Shown here: positions 1 to 10,293 of the stretch, piece by piece
How positions within the stretch are numbered: the first letter of the stretch is position 1
Layout: each line of letters opens with the position of its first letter
NCBI GenBank assembly: GCA_032716605.1
Contig: CM064517.1
Location: forward strand, 21,795,276 to 21,859,275
Length of the DNA stretch: 64,000 nt
Direction of reading: 5' to 3'
Origin: Paralithodes platypus
Taxonomy: Eukaryota > Arthropoda > Malacostraca > Decapoda > Lithodidae
Notes under the pieces: model-generated
Seen by the model: the letters and a program-made list of their open reading frames with translations, nothing else
Databases searched by the model: none
Told to the model about the DNA's origin: nothing
Program-made: the position numbers and the translations under genes

Positions 1-160
1 TAATAATAATAATAGTTCTTAAAGCTAGCGCATGCTAAGCTAGCTAAGGATAGCTCAATAAGGCCGATTAGGCGTATTTCCATTGGGGCCCTTTACTACT
101 ACCCCATCCCTTTGCTCATGAGGGATGGTAACGACTCAGTGCTTGTGAAAAATCTTTAAT

Positions 161-235
161 GCGCCGAACGTGGGCGCGAACCCGGGCCTTCTGGGTGGAA
201 GTCCGAGACGCTAGTCACTACACCAAGCGAGCCGC
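161..235 (-). repeat. tRNA-like sequence (probable SINE head)
   Basis: Read on the minus strand this segment has tRNA-like spacing: a box-A-like stretch (TGGTGTAGTGACTAGCG), an anticodon-arm-like middle, and a box-B-like GGTTCGCGCCC. The acceptor arms do not pair well, so it is not a convincing functional tRNA. It abuts the 5'-truncated end of a Penelope-like element at about 239. Bases 1-160 hold a short TAA run and nothing else I recognise. Confidence 0.45.
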
Positions 236-238
236 TAA

Positions 239-639
239 AGTTCTGTATATTTTGATAGAACTAAACTTAAAGATGCCCTTAAATTCCTCCTTTTCAATAC
301 TTATGTTAGATTCGGGCCTTACATTTTCAAACAAATATTAGGAATTCCTATGGGTGGAAATGCTAGCCCTTTAATTGCAGACTTATTCTTGCTTGCTTTA
401 GAATTTAAATATATAAAAGACTTAGTTGACAGTAGCAAGAAAAATAAAATCCCCAAAAAATTAGCACTTGCTAAATTGTTAAGTAATAATCGTAGATATA
501 TTGATGATATTCTCGTTTGCAATTTGTTAAATTTTAATAAAGTTGCTAAACTTATTTACCCTAATTCTATTCCCCTCACACAATGTAATGTAAATTATAA
601 AGTTGAAAATTTTCTTGATATAAATATAGAGATTGTTAA
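239..639 (+). mobile_element. Penelope-like element copy A, 5' part (reverse transcriptase)
   Basis: The reading frame from 245 encodes the middle of a reverse transcriptase. It shows GIPMGGNASPLIADLFL (the motif-B-like region) followed by RYIDDILV (catalytic YIDD). Motif style, and the FDFSTLYTN block in copy B at 7377, fit Penelope-like elements. The copy is 5'-truncated at about 239, just after a tRNA-like sequence. The frame is cut at a TTAA (636-639) by a 1.07-kb insertion and resumes at 1719. Unlike copy B, copy A keeps the roughly 50 bp between the ADLFLLALEF block and the YIDD motif, so its catalytic core is in frame. A retroelement RT is secure; the Penelope assignment is an inference from motifs and from the tandem-tail arrangement of copy C. 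Confidence 0.75.
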
Positions 640-1714
640 CCCGGGAACTGCGGGAAGACTCTTAAGAGTTCCCCCGGCGGACTGCCGTTTTAAACATGGA
701 AAAAAAAAATTGTTTTATTTTATTTATTTTTTTTTATTTTTTTTTTATTTGCCCTTGGGCCATGCAAAATATCAGTCCTCTACCTCCCCTCCTTCCCCAC
801 TTTCCTCCCCTCCTTCAGTTATCACCTATTTTCCCTGTTATTCCCTTATTCTGAGGTATATTTTCATGCTAACATTAGCGAGTTGCAAGCAGGGCATTGT
901 CATCACTGTTAGCAAGCGAGTGCAAGAGAGAGAGAGAGAGTATCGATCGACAGTGTCTCAGTGGCCTTGGGGGAAATTGGCAGGAAAGGAGGTTGCCTCA
1001 CCCATACATTATGTAACTCGCGGCTTGTATCGCCGATTTTGACCACCCAAACGCTGTTTTCACTCGTTTTATTGTTGTAACAGGTTAATACCTTTATAAT
1101 CAACCTATAATAGGTGCATATGGATAAGTATTAACCCTCTATTGGCGGCCCACAACATAAGTCGAGTTAAATAAATTTGGACTATGTGGCGGCTCACAAC
1201 ATAAGTCGTGTGGCAATTTCAGCACGTAATGTTGCTGAGAGAGAGAGAGACAAGTGGTGGCAGGAGAGTAGCGAGCGTATGACTGCTCCAGACCACCGCG
1301 GCGGGCCTACTGACACGAATCCCACCCTCCTCCACCCTCTCACACTCGCTACATACTGAAATGTATGGGGAAAGTACCGAATTACATGGTTTTTGCACTC
1401 ATGTTCCGCGGTTGTTGCACGAAAACTAGCGGTCATACAAGGATCGTTGTGGTGTCATTGGAAAGCTCTGTTTATGCCTTTCAGTGGATGCTTGTTTTAC
1501 GCTCTGGGTCTTATTTAGGCATGAAAATGATCACGTAAACAGCCCTATTTTGGCTAAAAACACCCCGCTGGGCGGTACATATAAATAGACCGCCTAGCCC
1601 GCCAATAAGGTGTTAATGCTATTTATGGTAAAATGAATATTTTAGTGATGGAAACAGCTCAAATACATGCGCACAGGCAGAGGTGTCTAATTACCCCCAT
1701 GCGCACTTAAGAGG
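640..1714. mobile_element. TTAA-flanked insertion inside PLE copy A
   Basis: Copy B (7360-9053) has an uninterrupted sequence across this point, which defines the insertion exactly. TTAA lies at 636-639 and again at 1715-1718. The ends are weakly inverted (CC....AA.TGCG on both), as in piggyBac-like MITEs. Inside are T-rich tracts, two AGAGAG runs and a second TTAA-bounded element at 1131-1616. No transposase is encoded, so it is probably a non-autonomous element. Confidence 0.65.
1131..1616. mobile_element. Second TTAA element nested in the first
   Basis: TTAA at 1131-1134 and 1613-1616 bound a segment with good terminal inverted repeats: CCCTCTATTGGCGGCC on the left against CACCTTATTGGCGGGC read inward from the right, 12 of 16 matching. 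An internal GGCGG(C/T)CCACAACATAAGTCG motif occurs twice near the left end (about 1145 and 1189). There is no coding capacity. This is the second level of a three-level nest. Confidence 0.65.
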
Positions 1715-2800
1715 TTAATGAACAGTGCATACTTAAAGTATATCACAAAGTTGATGATTTTAATTTTAACGTAATAAACTTTCCTTTCCCTAGTAGTAAT
1801 ATCGATAGTAAAATAACTTATAATTGTTTTTATTCCCAGTTAATAATATTTTGTAAAATCTGCACTAAAGTAGATGACTTTTGGGCTAGAGCTAGGTTAC
1901 TATACAGACTCTTAGTAGACAGAGGTTTTGAGGCAAGTAAATTGTTCCATAAATTTAATCTTTTTAGGGTCAATTATTGTGACTGTATTCTAAAATTTGA
2001 CATCAATAATTTTAATCAAGCATTTTTAACTTGAAGTTTCTTGTATAACCTCTGCTTACTTTTTGTCTGTATTTATTGTTTATCTTTTCTTTTTCTATTA
2101 TTAATATTAATATTGATGATTTTTTAAATTGATTGTTTTGTTAAAAGAGTACTCTTTGTTTAAATCTGTTGTTACTTCATATTTTGCAATTATTTGTCTT
2201 TATATTATATGTATTCATTGTCGATAGTATCAATTGCTTGCTTTTGCGATTTCCTTAGTTTATTTGTGCGATAAATGTAGGTTATTTGTAGGGTAGTTAT
2301 TGATAGGGGTCACTTGAGGCATGCTATGCTTACAGGTTCCTACCCGATAGCACTATCGTTAGTGAGTGCTGTACTGTATTTTATATATTATTTTGTAATA
2401 GTATAGATATCTTATCAATATTTGTATTTTGTACTGTTGTTAATGTCTTGTCATGTTGCAAATTTTATTTTAAATAATATTTTGACATTTAACATGTAGT
2501 TTCTTTATTCATGCAGAGTTTAGTAAAATTTACCAGAACGTCCCGAACTTCCCAAACTTGACTAATTCCTTTAACGTGACCATAGTGTGTTGTTATATGT
2601 GCGATTAGTTTGCTTGGGAAACAGATTAACTTGCTCATGTAGTAATGTACACCCTATGTGGTGGATTGTGTTCTTTTATTTAATAATTTTCATTTTAGTA
2701 AGCGTTGTTTCCACATAGCGATTTTGATCATTTAATTTGACTTTATATTGTCCTTGTCCCAATTTTGGTTTGTTTAGTTTGCAAGTTTTACATTTTAATT
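1715..2800 (+). mobile_element. PLE copy A, 3' part (RT C-terminus and 3' tail)
   Basis: The reverse transcriptase frame resumes at 1719 and runs to a TGA at about 2034. It includes FWARARLLYRLLVDRGFEAS, which is shared with copy B. The AT-rich 3' region follows and aligns with copy B base for base with few differences, up to the common 3' end near GCAAGTTTTACATTTTAA. Copies B and C end at the same point, so 2800 is taken as the element's 3' terminus. Confidence 0.75.
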
Positions 2801-2840
2801 GTTTATAAGGGCAGTGTTGTTAATCTGTAAGTTCATATGT

Positions 2841-2957
2841 TAGCGATGTTTATTTATATCTAGCAAAAATTTGTAATATCTAAGCGATGTTTATTTATAT
2901 CTAGCAAAAATTTGTAATATCTAAGCGATGTTTATTTATATCTAGCAAAAATTGGTA
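2841..2957. repeat. Three tandem ~41-bp units
   Basis: Units starting at 2841, 2881 and 2922 share GCGATGTTTATTTATATCTA and the following AGCAAAAATTTGTAATATC; the third is cut short. They lie just beyond the 3' end of PLE copy A. Nothing coding is visible. Confidence 0.85.
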
Positions 2958-3053
2958 GCATGTATAATAGCTTAAAGGTGAATTACATAAGCTGCATACC
3001 TAGTAAGTTGTATATTTTGTATGCATCAAAACATATTAAGGATGCTCAGGTTT

Positions 3054-3508
3054 GTGCATGACAGTGTGGTAATCCCGACACTGACTTACGGAAGCTAAGC
3101 ATGGACGTTGGTTGAGAGACTCAGACCAAGAGTGAGAGCAGTGGAAATTAATTACTTAATGTGCGGAGTTACATGGAGGGATAGACAGACTAATGAGGAA
3201 GTAAGAAGGAGGTATGGTGTGGAGGTAGATGTGCTGGAAAGTGTGAAAAGGAACAACTTGAGATGGTTCAGCCATATGGAACGTATGGAAAGCGAGAGAA
3301 TGACTAAGAGGGTGTATGAGAGCGAGGTGGAGGGAGAGGTAGACCGAATGAGAGGTGGAAGGATGGAGTGAGGAAGTATATGAACGAAGGCGGTGCTGGT
3401 TGGGGGGAGGGGCGTCGACTGACTGGGGACAGAGGTGCATGGAGGCGGTTCGTTCGTGGCCATCCCTTCGGGGATCACGGCATCGGGCAATAGATAGATA
3501 GATAGAAA
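3054..3508 (+). pseudogene. LINE ORF2 C-terminal fragment with GATA tail
   Basis: Translation from about 3054 gives the end of a non-LTR reverse transcriptase ORF. A PTLTYGS block is followed by a stop codon where related ORFs have Glu (GSEAW), then VERLRPRVRAVEINYL, NNLRWFSHMERM and the terminal region. The element closes in (GATA)n at 3491-3505, as expected for a LINE 3' tail. It resembles the C-terminus of the RTE-like ORF at 55029-56528 but is diverged. It is truncated and dead. Related fragments lie at 14115-14500 (minus) and 48491-48580. Confidence 0.75.
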
Positions 3509-3775
3509 GAATACAAATATTCAAAAATTTTATATCTGGTGGCATCTGGTAGTTGACGGTCGTGCAAATTTCCTGCCTTCCAGTATTGTGATGACGTCAT
3601 AGATTCTGATAGTTGACCCAATTTGTTTTATATGATGGGGACTAATTTAAGGATATTCCCAATAATGGTGTACTGTATTACTAGAGCATTTAACGTTCTG
3701 CTGAATAACTTATCTCACTTTTTTTTCATCTTTGTGTAATTCACCTTTAATTAACGAAAAACTTGAAGCATTATG
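3509..3775. other. No gene seen
   Basis: AT-rich filler between repeat fragments. The only recognisable motif is a CRE-type TGACGTCA at about 3592-3599, with no TATA-like element or exon near it. Confidence 0.4.
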
Positions 3776-3925
3776 GACAAAAACAATAGGTTCCCATCTG
3801 TGGTAGTGAGATACAGTAGTTCGAAGCCTGTTAATTGCTGGAGGCCCTTTTTTAACTGAATAGAATCTTTTAGTAGCCAGAATAAAATTAAAAAGACATT
3901 GCCGGTTCAGAAGGGGTTAAGGAGG
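3776..3925. mobile_element. Half copy of the palindromic TTAA MITE (family 1)
   Basis: The right half is recognisable: TTCGAAGCCTGTTAATTGC, then AACTGAATAGAATC, AGTAGCCAGAATAAAA, and an end GCCGGTTCAGAAGGGGTTAA. The left arm is missing or degraded. Family 1 is best seen complete at 44968-45174. Confidence 0.6.
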
Positions 3926-4019
3926 TAGGGTATACTTATTAGTTTATCTATAACTACAGTATATTTAATTTATTTAACATCCTCCCCTACATTATAATAC
4001 TACATAGGTAGCATATGTA

Positions 4020-4230
4020 CAGTCGTGCTAATAAGTCATGTTCCAGCTGTCATTACGTTTGGCTTGCTTTGTGCTGTATTAATTTCTGTCAGATGTTGAA
4101 TAGGGTGGGTAAGTGTAGGAACATGTTTGTATATTTCACTCGATATGAAGAAATGAAGCTTAGAAATTGCTGATACCAATTATTGATCAAAACATATCTG
4201 GTGCCGAGACATCACATATTAACGTGACAG
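4020..4230. mobile_element. 211-bp TA-flanked MITE (Tc1/mariner-like)
   Basis: Inverted ends CAGTCGTGCTAATAAGT and its degraded partner, flanked by TA at 4018-4019 and 4231-4232. Full copies of the same 211-bp length lie at 27664-27874 and 49649-49859, with a truncated copy at 18858. There is no transposase. Confidence 0.8.
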
Positions 4231-4369
4231 TACCTTGGAAAGGCATTGTAATGATTCTAATAAGGTGCTATAAAGCAAATATGCTAATAAGCAGATCTTT
4301 AGGGATGTGCTTATGTGCGCCAACCTCACAACTTCTGGTCACTGCCACGGGAAAACCAGATTGTCTAGG

Positions 4370-4778
4370 TTGTTGTTGTTGTTCCCCAAACTGCCTGGCC
4401 TAACAGCCCCAAGGCCCCGAGCAAGGCCAAGGCCATAACCGTGCGCCCCCACAGAACCCTCACTGCCGACCACAATAAAGCCTAGGTGACCGAAGCCACT
4501 CCATGGCGGGAAGCTGAGGAGGGTGCGGAAACACCCGGGAAACCAAAGCCCCACCCAGGGCCCTGTGCCCCTCAGCAATTATGAAGAGAAAGTTGAGGGG
4601 CAAAGGAAAAAATGTGACGCTTTGGCTTCCAATCTAGGTAGACTGGGAGGTCAATCCACGGAAGAGACGCCATCACTTGAGATCTAGAAAATATAAAAGT
4701 AAAAGGAACAGTCAGAGTAAGCTATGGGTATGGCAGAGATCGCTCAGTTCTCACTCTGATAGACCAGCCCATCACCAG
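4370..4778 (-). mobile_element. 409-bp short LINE derivative with 12-bp target duplication
   Basis: The element is flanked by perfect AGATTGTCTAGG repeats at 4358-4369 and 4779-4790. On the minus strand its end matches the 3' end of the LINE at 6194: the CTGCCTGGCC..ACAGCCCC block and a (CAA)n tail. An internal segment near 4480-4660 resembles that LINE's 5' region (GACCGAAGCC.CTCCA, GTGACG.TTTGGCT). It therefore carries LINE-like 5' and 3' parts without endonuclease or RT, like a non-autonomous partner or internal deletion product. No RNA polymerase III B box was found. Confidence 0.75.
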
Positions 4779-5031
4779 AGATTGTCTAGGTAGTCTAGGG
4801 TGGTAAATTTTACTAGGTAGATGCGGACTTCCATTTCAAAGACGTTTAGGTTAATTTCACTCAATTCAGTAATCCCTATCAAAATCGTTATCTCACGCAC
4901 AGGGCATATCCCTTTCCATACCATTAAGTGCAGTTTAAAAGTTAAGCAAAGGTAGGAATCAACATTGGTATTTGAATGTTCGTTAATAATGCATCTATAT
5001 TTTCTAATGCTCAACCCTTATCTACCTCCAG

Positions 5032-5358
5032 GTGAGTGTTGTATCTGAGCTGGTAGTGTCAAGCGGCAGCAACTGGACCTTTACCGTGAGCGTGACCAGT
5101 GATGCCGTGGCGCTCTTCGTGTGGCTCCAGACAGACGTGGCGGGCATCTTCTCCGACAACGGCTTCATCATGACCCAAGCTTCCGTGGAGGTTCTCTTCT
5201 ACGCCGACAAAGAAACCACCAAGAGTGAACTGGAGGCTTCACTAACGGTCATCTACCTCACTGATACGTACACCACACAGGCTCAGAGGAACCAGGAGGG
5301 ACTTAGAGATCGAGGCTTCCATCCCAACGACCTTAATAATGTAATTTACTTAGACTAA
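5032..5358 (+). CDS. Beta-mannosidase-like protein, last exon (C-terminus)
   Basis: The exon opens right after a clear splice acceptor (pyrimidine-rich stretch, then CAG at 5029-5031) and is open for 108 codons to a TAG/TAA-type stop ending at 5358. The translation contains FVWLQTDVAGIFSDNGFIMT, a VEVLFYADKE segment with TTKSELEASL, and an end near LTDTY. That matches the C-terminal Ig-like domain of animal lysosomal beta-mannosidase (MANBA family), a glycoside hydrolase family 2 enzyme that removes terminal beta-mannose from N-glycan breakdown products. The catalytic residues would lie in upstream exons not present here. GC content is clearly higher than in the flanks. The family normally stops close to LTDxY; here about 28 extra residues follow, derived from a local repeat (see 5289-5640). 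Identification is from memory of the family. Confidence 0.8.
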   Translation: MSVVSELVVSSGSNWTFTVSVTSDAVALFVWLQTDVAGIFSDNGFIMTQASVEVLFYADKETTKSELEASLTVIYLTDTYTTQAQRNQEGLRDRGFHPNDLNNVIYLD

Positions 5359-5640
5359 GAGTTCAACCAAAACAAGACCAGGGCAGACTTAGAGATCGAG
5401 CCTTCCACCCCAACGATCTCAATAATGTAATTTATTTATACTATGATTAAAATTGAAATGTAAAACTTGCAAAATATGCAAACCAAAACAGGGACGACAC
5501 AATGATTAAACTTTGAAACAAATAAACCAAAACAAGATCAGGACAGACTTAGAGATTGAACCTTCCACATTAACGACCTCAATAATGTAATTTACTTAAA
5601 CTAAGAATTCACTTAAAAAGTAAAGCTTGCAAACCAATCA
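5289..5640. repeat. Triplicated 3' segment after the beta-mannosidase exon
   Basis: A block with GACTTAGAGAT(C/T)GA..CTTCCA followed by AATAATGTAATTTA recurs at about 5300, 5384 and 5545. The first copy is read as the tail of the beta-mannosidase frame. Between copies lie pieces such as GTAAAACTTGCAAAA and AAACCAAAACAGGGACGACA, which are the reverse complement of the PLE 3' end. From 5640 to 5940 the DNA is AT-rich with nothing I recognise. Confidence 0.7.
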
Positions 5641-6105
5641 AATCAAAACAGGAAATGCACAATATAGAGACAAGAAACTACCAAAGTAACTTTTGAAGTG
5701 ATAGATTATATACAATTTCTCATCCCAGTTGCCTTGGCAGCTTAGATGTAATCAAAACAGGTGTAAGAAAGTAAAAATAGCTCAAATACTAACATAAAAC
5801 AGTATTGATGATGAATATAGGTCTAATCTGATACGAACCATAACATGCTTTGATCGGAAAGACCTAACTGACAATTGTTGATATTTACTTACTATGTGGA
5901 AGTAACGTATTGATGAATTAGCAAAACAATACTATGAAATACAAGGGGATATCGTAAAGTTTTGATTATCACCCGGAAGTTATTGAGTTGTGTTGATGAC
6001 ATTTTGTCAGTGTAATGACTGGTCCATGTGTGAATTATGGTGCAAAAATGTTCTAAGTTCGTTTACTTTCTTTACAGGTGGCGCTAGATGTCAGTAACCT
6101 GCAAG

Positions 6106-6207
6106 ATGGAGAAAATTGAGGCTCGCAGCGTGATTAAGTTCCTGCATTTGAAGGGTTACAGTGCCCAGAAAATCCATGATGAAATGAAGGCTGTTGTTGT
6201 TCCCTAA
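6106..6207 (+). pseudogene. Mariner transposase N-terminus, left arm
   Basis: The frame begins MEKIEARSVIKFLHLKGYSA and continues to HDEMKAV, the first helix-turn-helix region of mariner/Tc1 transposases. It then runs into the LINE 3' tail and stops after 33 residues. Nothing downstream of the HTH remains (no catalytic DDD/DDE region). Confidence 0.7.
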
Positions 6208-6209
6208 GC

Positions 6210-7359
6210 TGCCTGGCCGAACAGCCCCGAGTCCCTGAGAAAGGCCATGGCCACGATCGGGCTTTCCCACAGAGCTCTCATTGAGTGTAGATTGTGTTGT
6301 TGGCGTAAGTGGTTGTGTGAAATGCAGTCTTCTATGATGTGTTTAATGGTATGGGTGCTGTTACATCCCGGGCAGGCGTCGACAACGGAGTCATCCAGTC
6401 TCTTCTGATAGCTCAGGAGAGCTGGATGGTGTCCGCATCTCAGCCTGGCCAGGTGGACTCTGTCCTCGCGAGGAAGGGAGGATTCGGAAGGATGGTTTCG
6501 GGAGGTCGTGCATGCAGCTGCGTGTTGTCTGTGAGTGAGTGGATGGATCGGTGAGAGATATGAGTATGGATGTGCTTCTGGAAGTTGGTTCGGGGTGGGC
6601 AGGGAGGGAGAGAGGACAATAATTGTGTGTGATACTGTGTGCTGGGTGTTGTTTTGATATTTCCTGGTGTCTGTGGGTGTGTTGCCATGTAGTTTAGTGG
6701 GTGGTCTTGGTTCGTGGAGGCTGCTGTCAGGAATAGAGTGCCTCTCATGTCCAGATGGTCTTTGACTTTGAGGATTTTGGTTTCTTGATATAGGTGATCT
6801 GTGGGTGCAGTAGCTGTGCAGCCTGTAATGATCTTCAGGGCTTTGTTTTGAATAGTCTGTAAGGTCTTATGATGTGTTTCAGCTAGGTTAGAAGCCCAGG
6901 CTGGGCTTGCGTATTCCATCACTGATCTTATGTATTTATATACTGTGGTGTAGTTTCTTTGTTGTGTCCAAATTTTGTGTGAGCAAGTGACCTGAGGGCG
7001 TTAAGTCTGGGTGTCAGTTTCTTTTTAATGTTTGTGGTGTGCTGTTTGCATGTCATATGAGTATCATATGTTACTCCTAGGATTTTGGGTGTGTGTGTAT
7101 GTGTTAGGGGTGTGTTGTTTATGGTGAGTTGAGGGATGTATTCGTGTTCTCCTGTCCAACTTGTGAGCAGGGTTGCGGTGGATTTGGCTGGGGCTAGATT
7201 AGGTCTGTTTGTAGTGCACCAGCCATGTAGTGTGTTGAGATAGGGTTGAAGGAGATCTGTTGCTCTTTTTGGGTCATGGTGTGTGCATGTGAGTGTTATG
7301 TCATCTGCATAGGAGGCTAAGTTTATTTGGGGCGTATTGGGTGTAGTTATATCGTGCAT
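6210..7359 (-). pseudogene. LINE reverse transcriptase, C-terminal half
   Basis: This is the part of the RT on the 3' side of the PLE insertion. It starts near HDITTPNTPQINLASYADD, which includes the catalytic motif C (YADD), and continues through the thumb (ILGVTYD, then YASPAWASNLAETHHKTLQT). A CCHC-like finger follows near 6260-6330 (CPGCNSTHTIKHIIEDC), and the ORF ends shortly before the (CAA)n tail. A stop or frame change near 6925 and another near 6440 break it. Catalytic residues are intact, but the motif B half lies 1.7 kb away across PLE copy B. Confidence 0.8.
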
Positions 7360-9053
7360 CATGAAAAGAACTGGCATTAACTATTATTGGAGTGTTGACA
7401 ATTCGTTAGAAGTTATTGATAAAATAAATACCATGCCGAAAGTTACCTCGGTACATAGCTTCGACTTTTCAACTTTGTATACCAATTTGCCTTTAGATTT
7501 AGTATATTCAGAGCTTTGCTTTATTATAGATTTGCACTTTGACAGGTTCGTTAGGAATGGTAATTATTTCATAAATGTTTATACATATTTTAATAATGCA
7601 TCACTTAGCTCTACTCCCACTAGTTCTGTATATTTTGATAGAACTAAACTTAAAGATGCCCTTAAATTCCTCCTTTTCAATACTTATGTTAGATTCGGGC
7701 CGTACATTTTCAAACAAATATTAGGAATTCCTATGGGTGGAAATGCTAGCCCTTTAATTGCAGACTTATTCTTGCTTGCTTTAGAATTTAAAATTAGCAC
7801 TTGCTAAACTGTTAAGTAATAATAGTAGATATATTGATGATATTCTTGTTTGCAATTTGTTAAATTTTAATCAAGTTGCTAAACTTATTTACCCTAATTC
7901 TATTCCCCTCACACAATGTAACGTAAATTATAAAGTTGAAAATTTTCTTGATATAAATATAGAGATTGTTAATGAACAGTGCATACTTAAAGTATATCAC
8001 AAAGTTGATGATTTTAATTTTAACGTAATAAACTTTCCTTTCCCTAGTAGTAATATCGATAGTAAAATAACTTATAACTGTTTTTATTCCCAATTAATAA
8101 GATTTTGTAAAATCTGCACTAAAGTAGATGACTTTTGGGCTAGAGCTAGGTTACTATACAGACTCTTAGTGGACAGAGGTTTTGAGGCAAGTAAATTGTT
8201 CCATAAATTTAATCTTTTTAGGGTCAATTATTGTGACTGTATTCTAAAATTTGACATCAATAATTTTAATCAAGCATTTTTAACTTGAAGTTTCTTGTAT
8301 AACCTCTGCTTACTTTTGTCTGTATTTATTGTTTATCTTTTTCTTTTTCTATTATTATTAATATTAATATTGATGATTTTTTAAATTTATTGTTCTTGTT
8401 AAAAGAGTACTCTTTGTTTAAATCTGTTGTTACTTCATATTTTGTAATTATTTGTCTTTATATTATATGTATTCATTGTCGATAGTATCAATTGCTTACT
8501 TTTGCGATTTCCTTAGTTTATTTGTGCTATAAATGTAGGTTATTTGTAGGGTAGTTATTGATAGGGGTCACTTGAGGCATGCTATGCTTACAGGTACCTA
8601 CCTGATAGCACTATCGTTAGTGAGTGCTGTACTGTATTTTATATATTATTTTGTAATAGTATAGATATCCTATCAATATTTGTATTTTGTACTATTTTAA
8701 TGTCTTGTCATGTTGCAAATTTGATTTTAAATAATATTTTGACATTTAACATAGTTTCTTTATTCATGCAGAGTTTAGTAAAATTTGCCAGAACGTCCCG
8801 GACTTCCCAAACTTGACTACTTCCTTTAACGTGACGATAGTGCGTTGTTATATGTGCGATTAGTTTGCTTGGGAAACAGATTAACTTGCTCATGTAGTAA
8901 TGTACACCCTATGTGGTGGATTGTGTTCTTTTATTTAATAATTTTCATTTTAGTAAACGTTGTTTCCACATAGCGATTTTGATAATTTAATTTGACTTTA
9001 TATTGTCCTTGTCCCAATTTTGGTTTGTTTAGTTTGCAAGTTTTACATTTTAA
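7360..9053 (+). mobile_element. Penelope-like element copy B, inserted in the LINE RT
   Basis: This 5'-truncated copy begins near SVDNSLEVIDKINTMPKV and FDFSTLYTNLPLDL, continues through GIPMGGNASPLIADLFL, and then loses about 50 bp relative to copy A. That loss shifts the frame before the YIDD motif. The rest (7857-8288) is open again to the same C-terminus as copy A, followed by the same AT-rich tail to 9053. The insertion falls between the LINE RT codons for NLY and HDI, splitting motif B from motif C. The host LINE reads on correctly when the PLE is ignored, so the PLE is the younger element. Confidence 0.8.
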
Positions 9054-10290
9054 TGTACAGATTGAAGAGTGCGGGCGATAGGACGGATCCTTGTGGGACT
9101 CCGTTTGGAAAGTTTCTGATTTTAGATGACTGACCGGCAAAAGATACGTGTGCACATCTGCCTGCTAGGAAGTTGGCCAGCCACCGTTTTGTGTTGTTGT
9201 GCATGTTTGTGTTGTAGATTTTGTTTGTTAGGTTGTGGCGGGGGATGGCATCGAAGGCATTACTAATGTCGAGTGTGGCTAATAGTGATCTGTGTGGTGG
9301 TCTAGCTGAGTTGATGCCGTCGAAAGCTCTTTGTGTAAGGTCTGTGAGAAGAGTGTTTGTGGAGTGCAGTGGCCTAAAGCCATGTTGTGTTGGAGCTAGG
9401 GGTAGGTCAGGTGTAATTAGTTGTAATACTAGGCGTTCCATGACTTTAGAGGGGGAGCAAAGGAGTGTGATGGGGCGGTGCGAGGAGGGTAGCGTGGGGT
9501 CTTTGTTGGGTTTGGGGAATGTGATGATACCATGCTTCCAAATGTCTGGTATTGTGTTGTGTGAATAGCTGTAGTTTGATATGTTAGTGAGTGCTTGTAT
9601 GCCTTGTGGTCCCAGGTGTCTGAGGTGTATGTTGCTTATGTTGTCTAGGCCACAGGCGGGTGAGTGCTTGAGATTGTTGATGATATGCTTTGTCTGGTGA
9701 ATGATGAAGGGTGTATAGTCAGGGTCTGTGGGGAATTGTCTCTTACGTCGGATGACACGTCGGTCGTCTTTGTGAGGTTTTAGGTGGCTGACATGTGAGA
9801 AGTGATTGATGAGAGTGTTTGCTTGTTGTTTACATGAAGGAGTAGAGTCTGTTGTTGTGATTGCAGCATGTGATTGTGTTGTGTTGCTGTTTAGTGTTTT
9901 GTAGAGTTTTTTGGGGTTTGTTTTGTGATCAAGTGTTTGTAGGAGTTATTCCAATTTAGTTTTTGTTGTTCTTGTATTTTGTTGTTAGTTTGGGTGTTGA
10001 GTGCTTGAATTTGTTGTGTGATGTCTTGTGTGTGGGGTGCTGGGGAATGTTTCAGTATGTCGCGTTGTCTGATGAGGTTTTGAATTTCTGGTGTGAAGTT
10101 GGGGTTGTGTCTTTTTCTGTTACCTCTTGGAATGTGTTTCTTGTCAGCGTTTTGGATAGTTTTATTGAGTATGTGTACAGCATTGTTGATGTTAGTGATG
10201 AGTGTACTGTTTAGAGTTGTGAAGTGTTGTTCTGTCTCATTTGTGAATGCTTCCCAGTTAGCTCTTTTATAATTGGTGTATGTGTGTTTG
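9054..10290 (-). pseudogene. LINE reverse transcriptase, N-terminal half
   Basis: The region 9441-9054 reads LATLDISNAFDAIP (motif A), a WLANFLAGR segment, and NGVPQGSVLSPALFNLY (motif B), ending exactly at the PLE junction. Upstream, 10260-9940 encodes a pre-RT linker (HIPRGNRKRHNPNFTPEIQ, LIRQRDILKHSP) that loses frame near 9935. The stretch 9935-9441 must be read in more than one frame. All of it belongs to the LINE at 6194-11806 and is disabled by frameshifts. Confidence 0.75.
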
Positions 10291-10293
10291 TGG

